Shown in pieces: positions 1 to 11,029 of a DNA stretch of 64,000 nucleotides. The position numbers were made by a program, and so were the translations under genes. The notes beneath the pieces were generated by a model. The model had not been told where the DNA came from. It worked only from the letters and a program-made list of their open reading frames with translations, and ran no database searches. Source of the stretch: Hypholoma sublateritium FD-334 SS-4 (lineage: Eukaryota > Basidiomycota > Agaricomycetes > Agaricales > Strophariaceae); the NCBI GenBank assembly GCA_000827495.1, contig KN817569.1, positions 207,266 to 271,265 on the forward strand. The letters run 5' to 3'. Position 1 is the first letter of the stretch. Every line of letters starts with the position of its first letter.

Positions 1-3000
1 GCGCGTTCAGCGCGCCGAAGACGCGCGCGTACTCGCCTGGGCTGCAGACCTGCTCCTTCTTGCGCTCGGCGCTGAGGACGCGCGCGAGCGTGTGCGCGGG
101 GGCGGAGGCGGCGGAGGGGGGGAATGCACGTAGAGAGGCGCGCGTGGGCGGGGCGGGCGGGGAGGCAGTCCGTCAGCACAGCCATCCAGCCACGCGAGCG
201 GGGGTAACGAAGCGCGACGCACCGGCAGTCAAGCATCAGAATATACACCCGTGGCCCGAGGCGCGACAGGAACGAGTGCGACGGGAAACGGACGTACGGC
301 CCGGGCTCGCCGATGATGAGCGAGCGGAAGGCGTGCTGCCCGGGGGCGTCCTGCACACCGTCGACTTCGACTGTACATGATATAGTTGGCGGAGGGCTCA
401 GTGCGCTGCGCGCGGGCAGCCTACATGGTGGGTGGGGACGCACCTTGGATGAAGCACTGGAATAAGAGGAAAAAGAAGTACCCGCGCGCGCCGATGCTGC
501 GATATACAAGCAGAGCGGAGGCGGAGGCGGGCACGGAGGGAGGAGCGTATGCGTAAGCGTGGGACGGGTAATGAAGGAAAAGGACAAGTCAGAGCAAACA
601 CGCACTGCCGGAACACGGGTGAGCGCTGCAGATCGTCGGGATCTGCACAGACATGAAGGGAATGCGGCGCGTCAGTCGTCTCGTCGCTGCACCGCGCAAG
701 CGAAGCACGCACAGCTTCCGAATCCGTCGATCTACAGCGTTCAAGAAGAGCAGCAAAATGGAGGGATTTTCATTAGCACACTGTGCGCTGCGCGCGAGGT
801 GAAGATGACGCACCAGATCTACAGAGAGCGCGCGCAGGAGAATGAGCACAGTACCGGATGCGCCCACGCGCGGACGGACGCACCATGATCGTCGCACATA
901 TTCAGCATCGGTCTACAATGAACAATAACCACATACGCGCGCGTCAGCTGGCATACAGCAGGAGCGGAGAAAAGGATATAACGCAGTACAATACAGCGCA
1001 TAACACAGCAGAAAAAAGAGCTCAACGCAGCAGAAAAAAGCTCGACGCAACAGAACAAGCGCATAATGCAACAAAGAAAGTGGCACAGCGCCGTACGGAA
1101 CAGCGCACAGCGGGGCAGGAGCACAGAACAAGAAACAGGGGAAAACAAACGACGGCGCACAGCGCACGACGCAGCTGAAAAAAGAGAGACAAAACTAACA
1201 GAAATAAAACTAAAAACAGAACCAGAAAAAAATAGAACCAGAAAGAAAAGAAAAAAAAGAAACCAACACGCACATCGAGCAATTCGCCCGCGCAAACGCG
1301 CCGCGCCTGAACGACTGGCAATAGTGACTAAAGAAGAACCGGTCGATCGCGGCCTCGAGCTCCTCCGTGAGCGGCATCGCGCGCTTCACCTCGGGCTTCG
1401 TCTGCGCGGCCCACTCCTGCAGCTCGGGCTCGCGCATCAGTCTGCGGGTGAGCGCGCACGGGGCGGAGGCGTAGGCGGGCAAACAGTCGGTGTGGCGCGG
1501 TATAATGAAAAGTATATAGCGATCGCGGTGAATAGGGTTGGGGCAGGATTAGGCGCAGCAGAGAAGGTGGCAGGAGCGGCACGCACGAGTCGCAGTATAT
1601 CTGGTCGCCGCCGCCGACGAGCACGTGGAACGGCGCCGCGTGGTGCTTCGTGAGGAGGTCGATCCACACGGGGTCGTACCCGCTTGCGAAGCCGGGCCCG
1701 CGGAAGTCGTCCGGGTTCACGCCGGACGAGAAGCCGTTGCACTGTCCGTCGTTCAGTCATTCGGGCGTCGTTCAGAATGCAGATTTGGGTAGCGCGTGGG
1801 GTAAGTAAGAGGGACAGTCAGCATATGTGGGGTAGGAGGTGGAGATCACGGCCGAACACAGTTGCAGGCAGGGAGGAGGAAAGAGAAGAACACTCACAGA
1901 GTGCGCCGCCCAGCGCATGTTCTCCCCGCGCCCGGGCACCCAGAACTCGAGCGGCTGCCCGCCGTTCACCGCGTACCGCACCACCATCTCGTGCGATGCG
2001 AGCGGCACCGCGAGCGCGAACCGCCAGAAGGTGAACGTCCTGTGTATTGCATGACATAAAGGTGATTAGCAGATGGCATAGATCAGCTGTCGCGCAGAGG
2101 AAAGGTGAAATAAAAAGATAAATCGCTCACCCCCCAGCGCCGGCATACACCCACAGCTCCTGCCCCTTCACCTCCTGCCTGCACGCGCTCGGGCTCGACC
2201 CCGTACCCGGGCTCGCGGGCTCGGGCATCGCCATCGCGCTGCCGTTCGCCGCCGCTCCGAACCCGCCTGCCGACCCAAACCCGCCCGCGGGCGAGCCAGG
2301 AATGACGACAGAGTGCGGGTCGGCGGGGTGCGGTCCGAGCTCAAACGCGAAGCTCGGGCGGCTGCGCTCGTGTGAGGACGCGGTGGGTGGCCCGGAGGAG
2401 GAGGTGCTGGTTTGCCCGTGGGACGACGAGGTAGTGGTGGTGCTGGTTGGTGCAGCGGACGCGGTGCGCACCCGCGCGTGTGGTGGTGTGTGCGGCGGGA
2501 CGGGGCGCGCGGGGTCCCACGTGTACGCGATCGATGGGTGCGGGTCATACACCGATCCCGAGTCCGCGGCTGCGCATGGCGGTCAGTGGGCGTGTCGACG
2601 GGAGGAACGCGGCACTCACTAACGATGAGAGCAGCACCGTGCCAGATGCCGTGCGCGTCGACGGTGTCATATCTAGAAAGGATGAATGCACGGCGCGCAG
2701 ACGGACACGCGGCACGCACCTGAGCAGAGGCCCGCACATGAACTGCGGCGTGTCAGCTGCCTGTCAGAAACAAAACACACGGCGCACCTGCAGATGGGGC
2801 TCCATGCGCGGCACGCGCAGCGCCTGCGACCGCTCGACGGGGCTCATGTGCGCGAGCTGCCCGGACGTCGGCGGCGCCGGCGGGAGGCGGGCGGGCGCAT
2901 ACGGGTAGTCTTTCGGGGGCAGGGCGGGCGGCAGCGGCGACGGCGCGCGTGGTGTGTGCTTGAAGCCGCCGATGAACGTCTCGTCCATGGGGCCGACGTC

Positions 3001-3143
3001 CTCGACGGGGGCGTGCGCGGCGGAGCGGCGGTACTCGCGGCTGTACGCCTCATTCTCCTGCGGCCGGTCAGCGGGCGTGCGGGGCGACGGGGTGCACGGA
3101 CCTTCTGTGCTCTGCGCTGGGCGTGCCAGCCCGGGTTGTCCAT
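1..3143 (-). CDS. PhoD-like phosphatase domain protein, 3' end cut by the window edge
   Basis: This is a metallophosphatase of the fungal PhoD-like type, expected to hydrolyse phosphoesters. Fifteen exons can be read on the minus strand: 3143-3102, 3057-2788, 2742-2720, 2672-2620, 2569-2131, 2039-1898, 1741-1587, 1441-1274, 912-884, 818-814, 731-713, 642-606, 496-444, 370-223 and 71-1. They give about 551 residues without a frame break. Landmarks in order are RWAAHSCNGFS, GGGDQIYCDS, the metal-site run MCDDHDLIDGFGSYPDDLQ, RGYFFFLLFQ and RVYILMLDCR. The N-terminal ~150 residues are a low-complexity Ser/Pro/Thr linker region. Exon 10 is only 5 nt (ATCTG at 818-814), and it is needed to make the DDHDLIDGFGS motif. 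The intron between 1273 and 913 is long (361 nt) for this genome. The ATG at 3143 gives the longest model that joins in frame. The C-terminus lies beyond position 1. Substrate and cell location cannot be read from the sequence. Confidence 0.9.
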
Positions 3144-3394
3144 TGTGTGGGGAAGGAAGGAGGGCTAGGGCAGCACGGCAGTTTCCACTTTCGGCGCGAC
3201 GTGCCGACAGCGTCGAATGAATGCGAGGACTATGGAGCTTGCTGGGTAATCACCGGAGGATGTGATACAGCATAGGCAGGTTCCCGATATGACAAGAGGA
3301 CATCGATGACCCGATGCATCTGGCCCTGTTTGGCGTTGTTGTGTCTGTTTTTCCTTTGAATAAGAGTGCCCGTGTCCTCGTCCGTTTCTGCACC
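3144..3394. promoter_or_regulatory. Divergent intergenic promoter region
   Basis: This 251 bp gap separates the start codons of two genes transcribed away from each other, the PhoD-like phosphatase on the left and the Pro/Arg-rich protein on the right. It must hold both promoters. I see no clear TATA box in it. Confidence 0.5.
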
Positions 3395-4318
3395 ATGACC
3401 GAGTACGACTACTCCCCCGAGGCCGTCGACGCCTACCTGCGCAAGCAGCAGCAAATCGCCCGCTGGGTCGACAAGACAAATAGCAAGCCATGGCGCGACC
3501 CCTACACACCCGCCACCCCCGCGGCTCCCCGTGACCGCACTCTCGACGACGACGCTGAGCCCCACCGTCGCCGCCCTTCGGACCGCCGTGACCGGCCCCG
3601 CGACCCCGCCCGTTCCTGGTCCCGCGACAGGGAGCGTGACCGCCCCCGCGAACTGCCGCGGGACCCCCCCGACCGCCGCTCCTCCAAACCCCACAAACGA
3701 CACCGCTCCGCCTCGCACTCTGTCCCCGGCGTGCCCCGCCCGGACCCACAGCGCTCGTACACCGTCCCCCCGCCGCTGCCGCTGCCGCCCTTCCCCGCGA
3801 CATATGTCAAGACCGGGCCCACGGGCTACCCGTACCCGCCCAAGCTCGTCTCGCCGCGCGACTCACGGCACTCGTCCCGCTCGTCCGAGACTACCCGCCA
3901 CCCACAGGCGCCCTCGCCCACGTCCTACTTCCCCGCACCGGCCCAGCAACAGCCGCCGTACTCCGCCCCCGTCTACGGCTCCATGCGCCCCCCCGTGCGC
4001 TCGCAGACTACCCCGTACCCGTACGACGCCAAGTACCCGCCGTCGTCCTCCGCCTCGACGCCGTACTTCCACGGAAGCAACCCCTCGGGCTACCCGAACA
4101 TGTCGCCGCCGCAGAAGCAGTTCGACTGGGCCGTACGTCATCTCCCCGTCTCTCCCAAAAAAAACATTAACCCCCCGCAGACCGCCCCGCAGTACCCGCA
4201 CTCGATGTACCAGCCGCACAAGCCCCCGCCCTTGCTCAAGCGCCTCTTCCTCACACTCACCGGCGGGAACAAGCAGCAGCGCAAGGGCCCGCGCCGCAAG
4301 CGCAGCAGCAGCTTCTGA
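3395..4318 (+). CDS. Uncharacterised Pro/Arg/Ser/Tyr-rich basidiomycete protein
   Basis: I do not recognise a functional domain. The ATG at 3395 sits in a good context (caccATGa) and opens with MTEYDYSPEAVDAYLRKQQ, a kind of N-terminus that I associate with uncharacterised mushroom proteins. Residues ~45-110 are dense in Arg/Asp/Pro with RD and RE dipeptides like splicing-factor tails. The middle is rich in Pro, Tyr and Ser, and the C-terminus is strongly basic (GPRRKRSSSF). A 48 nt segment, 4133-4180, has a GTACGT donor and a CCCCGCAG acceptor and is probably an intron. Because it is a multiple of three with no stop codon, both spliced (291 residues) and unspliced (307 residues) products would be in frame. 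Codon use is GC-rich like its left neighbour. The basic disordered composition would suit a nuclear or RNA-associated protein, but that is only inference. Confidence 0.65.
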   Translation: MTEYDYSPEAVDAYLRKQQQIARWVDKTNSKPWRDPYTPATPAAPRDRTLDDDAEPHRRRPSDRRDRPRDPARSWSRDRERDRPRELPRDPPDRRSSKPHKRHRSASHSVPGVPRPDPQRSYTVPPPLPLPPFPATYVKTGPTGYPYPPKLVSPRDSRHSSRSSETTRHPQAPSPTSYFPAPAQQQPPYSAPVYGSMRPPVRSQTTPYPYDAKYPPSSSASTPYFHGSNPSGYPNMSPPQKQFDWAVRHLPVSPKKNINPPQTAPQYPHSMYQPHKPPPLLKRLFLTLTGGNKQQRKGPRRKRSSSF

Positions 4319-7300
4319 GCCGGCACCCGCCCCGCTCCGCCGCTCTCATCGTTTTTATTCGGCGCGGCGGCGGCGGCGACGCTCGTTGCCACAGCTCGCC
4401 TCGCCCGCGGCGCAGCTCGGCCGATCGCTGCAGCCTATCGCCACAGCACACAGCGAAGCGATCGATGACTCTACCATCGAGTCACCCTGCGTCGCCCCGC
4501 TCGCCTGCTGGCCGCCTGCCAGTGCCTAACGACCACCCCCCGCACGCGTATACGTAACGGCAATGACGCTGCATCGTGGCGGCGCCATTTGTGCGGCAGC
4601 GGACCACCGCACAGGGTGCGTGCAGCTCCGGGCACGAGGCGCGTCCGGCGCTCTCACGGGCGTGCAGATGTGGGGGGGATGATCCGCCCCCGCAGCCTGT
4701 GTCGTGCCCTGCGCCGATCGGTGTGAGCATCTCTGTATCTGCTGCGCAGCCCGGGTTCGTCTCTCTCGTCCTGTCTTGCCTCTTCCGCTTCCGGCTCCGC
4801 TCGGCCTCACTCATCGACTGTACCCGACAACGCACGGTCCGGGCGAGCCCAGTCTCGCTCGGCACGATATCATACATACCATACGCCCGCATCTATCTAT
4901 CTATTATACCACCCGCGCCCCATATACCTACCTGCCCAGCCTACCCCGCGCAGTCTCCTTTTCTCTCTCGATTCCGGCGTTCCCCATTGGCCTTTTCGTA
5001 CAGCCACACGCTGCGCGCGCCTCCTATGCCTTATGCCCCATGCCCCATATATGCAGCAAGCACTTCCCTCAAATAACACAAAAAGCGCAGGCTGGCGTCT
5101 GGTCGCAGCCGCACCATGCCAACGCACGCATACACACCCTATTTACCAACTGGCCCTATGCATCTACGTTCTTACATACATACATATCTGTTCTATCTCC
5201 ACGATCCATGATCCATCGCTACGACCTTCCATTCCACCCGCGGCAGGCCCCCCATTCGCGCGTATTCTTGGTTTTGAGTGCGTGGCGCCGTGGATCCGCC
5301 GCCTGTCTATCTATTAGAGTACATTGATGCACACTTGCATTTTCACGGAGCACGCGCATTTATTTAGCTTACTGTACTGTACTAGCACTACATATAATGC
5401 AATACATACATCCATACTTACTTCAATCGAACTGGATCGAACGAAATAAGTCGATCGCGCGACGTCACGAATTGTCCTGAATTCTGCCGCGCCTGCACTA
5501 ATCCAGCGCGCGCACCCAGGTTCCTGCGCCCCTCTGGCCGGATGCGTGCGCGTGCTGCAGAGATCGAGCCGCGATTTTATCACTTAGTCTGAGCGATAGC
5601 GATAGCGATACCGCAATCTGGTGCGCTATCGCATTGCATCGCGATGGGTGGGTAGGTAATGATTAATGAGCAGGTGGGTGGGTGCTTTATGCGTAATGCG
5701 TAAGTAATGCGTAATGGGTGATCGGATCGTGGGCGTTAGCGTTGGCGAGGAAGGAGCTCGGGAGAAGGGCAGGAACTTGCCAGGAAGTGTCAATGGTAGG
5801 TAGGTAGGTAAGGGCTTGGGTGAGGTCCGGCGCGAAGGCGCGCGATGCGGTGCGGTGCGGTGCGGAGATTCGCAGTGCGCGCCGCGGGGTGTGCGTATGT
5901 GTGTGGGGGCAGCGCCTGGATTGGTAGCGGCTTCTGTGTCGAAGACTTGAACCTGCATATGCGTAGCTGGGAAATCATACTGTGAAAGACTTGTAACAGG
6001 CCGCGCGCGTATCGTTGGTTGCGTACGGTCCCAACGCTTCTGTATCGAAGGCCCAGCGCATGTGCCCAACTCAGGTGAAATCATCTCGTCAAAAATACCG
6101 CAGAAAGAAGGTGTGCCCCCTGCACCGCTTCCGCCTCCCCTCTCTTCTCAGATGGTGTTTCAATACCCCGTCTCGACGTGTCGTGATTGAACAAAGATGT
6201 GCGAGAAAGGAAATACTGCCTTTTCCAGCTGCACACCATCGGCAACACAAGTTGAACTGCCACACTGATACTTGTTTACTGCTGGCGGCCAACATCTGAT
6301 CCAGATGACGCGCGTGATACTCCTGCGGCGTCCAAGCTCAAACTGACGCAATCAAAGAATCCCTGTGGCACGGCACGGACAAAGCGCTGCAGCGATGCGT
6401 GATGCGCGCGGGGCGGAGACGCTGCGGCCGTGCGCTGCGTGCGGAGGACGCTCCGTGCACCGCGCAGCCCGGCGCGCGTCTGCACGCTGTGGCAGGAAAA
6501 AGATGTGCGCGGTGCATGCGCCCGCGCGGGCACGGCCGGGCGACGGGCGCCCCGGACGCACACCGTGGGTCGGGACGCCCGGGCAGAGTCCAGACACCAG
6601 AGGAGCGGTGTGGCATGCATTTACATGATCTGACGGGGTGGGAGCGCGGTATTATTATCGCTACGGGGAACTGGAAGTTAATTAGCTACCCAACCGTCGT
6701 TCTTCGGCTGTGTGCAGAGAAAACACGACACGGCGATGTGCATTACGAAGCTTTTATTCACGCCTTCTTACAAAGGCCAGGTTTTGGGTATACAGAATGA
6801 CCACGCATAGGAGATTCGGAGCAAATAAGTAGCTTGTTTGTAAGGACACTGCTAATGCGTTTCTCGAAGTGCAGGTGTTTTCGCCTTTCCACTATTATTG
6901 GCGCTCCGCAGTGCGTGTCGCGTGAAGCTTTGAAGGGTCCCAGGCTCTCCCAGGCCTCCGACTCGCTGGCGATGACGGTGCTCGGCGGACGGTCGCCCGC
7001 GGCTATTCTTGCGCGTTCCTGGCCCCGGGGTGCATCGAGTACTATAAGCGCTGCGCGAAGGTCCGGGGTAGATAAAAATACTACGTGCCCTGTGGGACCG
7101 GGATCGCTGGCGCTGACGCGCGCGGCGCAGAGTCCAGGCGCCTGGTGTGCACACGACAGGCGGCGAGCTTCTAGAAGACCCACTGCCATCCTGGACGACA
7201 CGCCGCGCACCGGCGCCCACGACGCGCCCTGCACACACGCACGCCCGGCGGACACGTTGCCTTACAGCATCTGGGGCACTGGCATATGCCGCACCCCGGG

Positions 7301-9849
7301 AATTGCGCACCCAGTGCGGCAGCGCTCCCAGGCGCCTGCTATTCTCGGCTGCCCCGCAGTGTAAGGCGAAGTTGTGTGGTAGTTTGCCGCTACCCACGCT
7401 CCGCGGGACAGTCACGGTCAGTCAGCGCCGCCGCCGCGCGCAGGGGAGTGGCTACTCCTATTCTGCGTGCGTGCGCCACGGCCCGCGCTCCGCGTCCGAC
7501 TCGGAGGGCCGTCGGACGTCGCTGTGGCGAAGTGCAGGTTCGGTGCGCTCCCCACGGCGGGCCCTGCGCAGAAGCACGCCCGCGTGCACGGGAGCCAAAA
7601 GCTCGCCGCGGGCGTGCCACCCCCACGCGTAATTATAGACCGGCTTCGAATTAGCGTAGACGCGGGGGCGCGCGGGCCTGCGCTCGCCTGTCGTGCATGC
7701 ACGCCTCCCTGTCCGGGAAGGCGGGTCACCTTCCCGGGCCTGGGAACGCATGGTGCGTGCCGCGCGGGCGAGGCGCGCCTCGTGCCGCTCTGGAAGGTGG
7801 CCGTAGGGCGTACGGCCGTACGCACTGCCTAGACGCGCGCGGCGCTCCGAGCACTGGCGTGCCTTCGGCGTTGGCCGGTGCGTGTGGCAGCCCGGTGCCT
7901 AACGCGCGTTGCAGACAGCGCGCATCCGAGCGGCGACGATCCGCTGTGCGTCTGCTTAGCGTGCAATTGTTTATTGCCCGCAGCCCACGCCAGCGCGAAG
8001 AGATAAAAGACCCGTCCCGGGCAGGCGTGTCTGCGCAGCGGCCCGAAATAGCGCAGCGCTACTCAGCAGGGCGGTAATTCTGTCGCATAAATAGATGGGT
8101 AGCCGAGCCCCACCGGAGATTAGAGTATGGGGCGGGGAAGGGGGCGTGGCTGGGAACGGACCTTGTTAGCTGTGGGACGCGGTAAGTAGACTCGCATTGT
8201 GGTTGGGCCCAGCTTACGCGACATGGGCAGGAGGTGCCGCATGTGCCACTCTAATTTTGCCTGGGGAGTAGGATGGGGTAGAGGGCGTCACATTGGGGTC
8301 ATTATCTGGGCGCCTCGTGCCCATTGTCAAATAGTCTAAGTCGAAGTCGTGCACACCCAAGCGTCCAGAACGTTGCGCATTGTCCTGGCCTTGGTGGATT
8401 GTGGTCGCCTGACACCCTCATCTTATCGCGAAGATACTACCGTTCTTTCTGTTTTCTATTTCGAGGGCGCTAGGCCGCTGATGAAAGCGGCGTTTTCTGC
8501 CTCGTCTGATGTTTACCGAAGCTCCGCCCGCTATCATGGAAAGATCGTGCTCTATTTGCCTGCCTGGACCGCTCTGACGAGTAATTACATACATTGTGCC
8601 ACTGGTCAATGTAATCTCGCTTACTTCGCTGATTACCTCGCCCTAGCACAGCCTTGGCGGACTGTTCATTAATGATCGTTCGTGGAGCTAGATATATGCA
8701 AATGGGAAATCTGTAGCTAAAAAGCTTGAACTGCGTTCTCATGTACCACCGTGTCGCGTGCTTTCCTATTCCTCCAATTGGAGTGTCTAGAGAATAGAGC
8801 AGTGCCCTATCACGGCTCTCGTGGATCCACTTTTTTCCGAATAAGGTTGGTCCAGGGCACCGTTTCTCCGTGGCGCAGTAATATGCGCCGTAACCAGCGT
8901 CATGAACGCGATCGTATATTAAATACTCTGTAATAAAGGTTCTTGTAAATGTCATTCTTTTATCATGCAGGACGTCATATATTACTATATGTACCTACAA
9001 AATTACTCGGGCCTTCATCTCTGTATCATAATGGCATTACCTATTGCTGCTTCTGGTAAATGGGTCCGGGTCGAGGCCCGATGGTGAGGAAGACTTGGGC
9101 GAGAGTACTATGCAGCCTTCCTCTCAAAAAGCGTGAGTCCGTGTCCTCAACATGAGTCTGATGTTCCGCGATGAAAAGAGTAACAATCATTACAGTGCCA
9201 TGCACTATGTGGAGCGTTTGTATAACCCTACATGCATTCTAGACTGATCCGCAGTTGGGTATATCTGGATGTGTGGATGTGTGGGAGGATGTGGGTCACT
9301 CAAGGAAAATGGGGATCAAATGTAAGTATATCCTCCCCCCAATATTTTGTGGATCCAGTGCAGCTTGCATCTCCTGGCAGAACGGACAGCTTCCACTGTA
9401 TGTAAGGTGTGCAAAGGACGAATCACCTGAGAGGTGAAAGAATTTACATCCTCGTTCTCAGGCTTCCTCCCCCCTTATGTCCACGCCTGGCACACTAATG
9501 AACAGCAGAATTCTGGAAAGAACAAACCTCGAATCGAATGGCGTATCCTCGTGTGTTTAATTTTTAGCATAGAGTTACGTCAATGTGTACTGTCATGGCT
9601 CATCTGAAAAAAATTGCAGTCCGTACAGTTGGGAGCGCATGACATGAATTCTGACGGCCTTGATCTTTTCGGGCGTCAAATTGTTCCACGGGCGCTTAAA
9701 ATTCCAAGTCTCGGAAATACATCAATACATCATCTTGACCCTGGCCCTGCCGAACCCGTGTTCTACGTACACTACGAGAATTCTGCTCTAGTTTAAAACT
9801 CCCCGTCGAGTCCGCATGCTTCACACCAAAATAAAATCAAAGCAGTCGA
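4319..9849. other. 5.5 kb gene-poor stretch
   Basis: No reading frame here on either strand matches a family I recognise, and none can be extended through credible splice sites. GC content changes along it: moderate at 4.3-5.5 kb, very GC-rich with long stop-poor shadow frames at 6.4-7.9 kb, and AT-richer from 8.3 kb onward. I see no terminal inverted repeats, long terminal repeats or transposase motifs. It may hold non-coding RNA genes or a decayed element. Confidence 0.5.
5585..5870. repeat. Cluster of simple-sequence repeats
   Basis: Several short microsatellites lie within 300 bp: three GCGATA units near 5591-5608, repeated ATGCGTA units near 5688-5716, a GGTA/GTAG run near 5798-5812, and four GCGGT units near 5846-5866. 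They look like slippage products. No gene is associated with them. Confidence 0.6.
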
Positions 9850-10638
9850 TTATACTGGGGGAGGGAAGAGGGTTTTCCAAATTTCCTCAACTTCTATCTC
9901 CGTCTCAAATTGCTCTTCAACTTGTTTGATTATCAACTGTTGTGGATTTCGGTGAGATTTAATAAGCAATCGAAGTATCAATCTACTCACCTGTAGCAAT
10001 TTGTTTCCGTTTGAGTCTTTGATTACATCTTTTTCTACAAGCCGCTTCAACCCAAGTGCCAGCTTGCCCGGCTCAAAATATGTAATAGTAGAATACAAGC
10101 GGTGCCCCCCGACCAGAAGCGCCATGCACGCATGGATTGCGTACAGCTCGCTCCACTGCTCGTTCCTATCTACGATGTAGCCAGGGAACTGAAATCCTTC
10201 ACAGATGGGTCGCCTTTGTTCAGGGGACTTGCAGAGCGCGATGCGGTGGCATGCACCCGATATCATACCGGCGATAATAAAATCGTTCTTTGGCGTGATA
10301 TCTGTGTACTCGAGAGGCGCGTTGTCGGTCGGGACACGGAGTACGTTCATGAGCATGTCGTAGACGCATATCTGAAGCTCGTATTCCAGGTCAAGGCGGT
10401 CGCTGGGATAGTCGGGGTCAGACAGGGCGATGAGGTCTCCGGAGAGGTCCTCGGCCAACTTCTTTGCCTCGCAGAGTGTTTCTGCGATCTTCAAGGTCAT
10501 CTTTGGATAGACGCGCGCGACGGCTGGGTAGGCGGCAATGATGTTATTGACTGTTTCCCAGGTGGGCGCCTCTTTGACCAGCTCAATGAGAGCCCCGTCG
10601 TCACTCTTGCGCAGGGCATCAAATATTCGCGACGACAT
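9850..10638 (-). CDS. Uncharacterised protein
   Basis: I do not recognise this protein. The ATG at 10638 opens MSSRIFDALRKSDDGALIEL. The frame runs to a TAA at 9850. A probable 54 nt intron (9990-9937, GTGAGT donor, CTCAC branch-like site, AACAG acceptor) lies near the 3' end. It is a multiple of three without stops, so the frame is open either way (244 residues spliced, 262 unspliced). The protein looks soluble and mainly helical, with no signal peptide or membrane segment. Its C-terminus is acidic then proline-rich (EVEEIWKTLFPPPV). It is transcribed away from the F-box gene, with 391 bp between the start codons. Confidence 0.6.
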   Translation of the reverse strand: MSSRIFDALRKSDDGALIELVKEAPTWETVNNIIAAYPAVARVYPKMTLKIAETLCEAKKLAEDLSGDLIALSDPDYPSDRLDLEYELQICVYDMLMNVLRVPTDNAPLEYTDITPKNDFIIAGMISGACHRIALCKSPEQRRPICEGFQFPGYIVDRNEQWSELYAIHACMALLVGGHRLYSTITYFEPGKLALGLKRLVEKDVIKDSNGNKLLQVSRLILRLLIKSHRNPQQLIIKQVEEQFETEIEVEEIWKTLFPPPV

Positions 10639-11029
10639 GCACAAAGGATTGAAAGTTGGTCGGGAACAAGGAATTGAAGGTGGTATGAAGATGGCAGTCA
10701 CTACTATAGTATTAGTACTAGTAATGGCGTACTTGGATCTATTTTTAGGTTGCTCTGTTGCAGAGCATATCACGCACTGCTTCCGAGTCCGGGTCCTCTC
10801 TGGCGCATTGCTGTTTATATAACGCTAGAGCTGCACTGCGATGATGGATTGCACGAGAATCCGATTATAAATGAGATAAGACCTCCTTCACTCTCGATTA
10901 ACCACGTCAGCCATCTACAATCGGTACATCAGAGTGCGGAGAGCAATTTCGGTGAGTTCTTTGAATCACTAATCTCCTGTTCTATGATCCCTGATTCTAT
11001 ATTATCTGACGCGCGCAATCTATAGCAGA
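10639..11029. promoter_or_regulatory. Divergent intergenic promoter region
   Basis: This 391 bp AT-rich gap separates the uncharacterised protein on the left from the F-box gene on the right. It must contain both promoters. I cannot point to a specific factor site. Confidence 0.45.

Noticed and set aside
1..3200. Many overlapping GC-rich frames on both strands in the first 3 kb
   Set aside because: All are explained as shadows of the 15 PhoD-like exons or of intron sequence between them.
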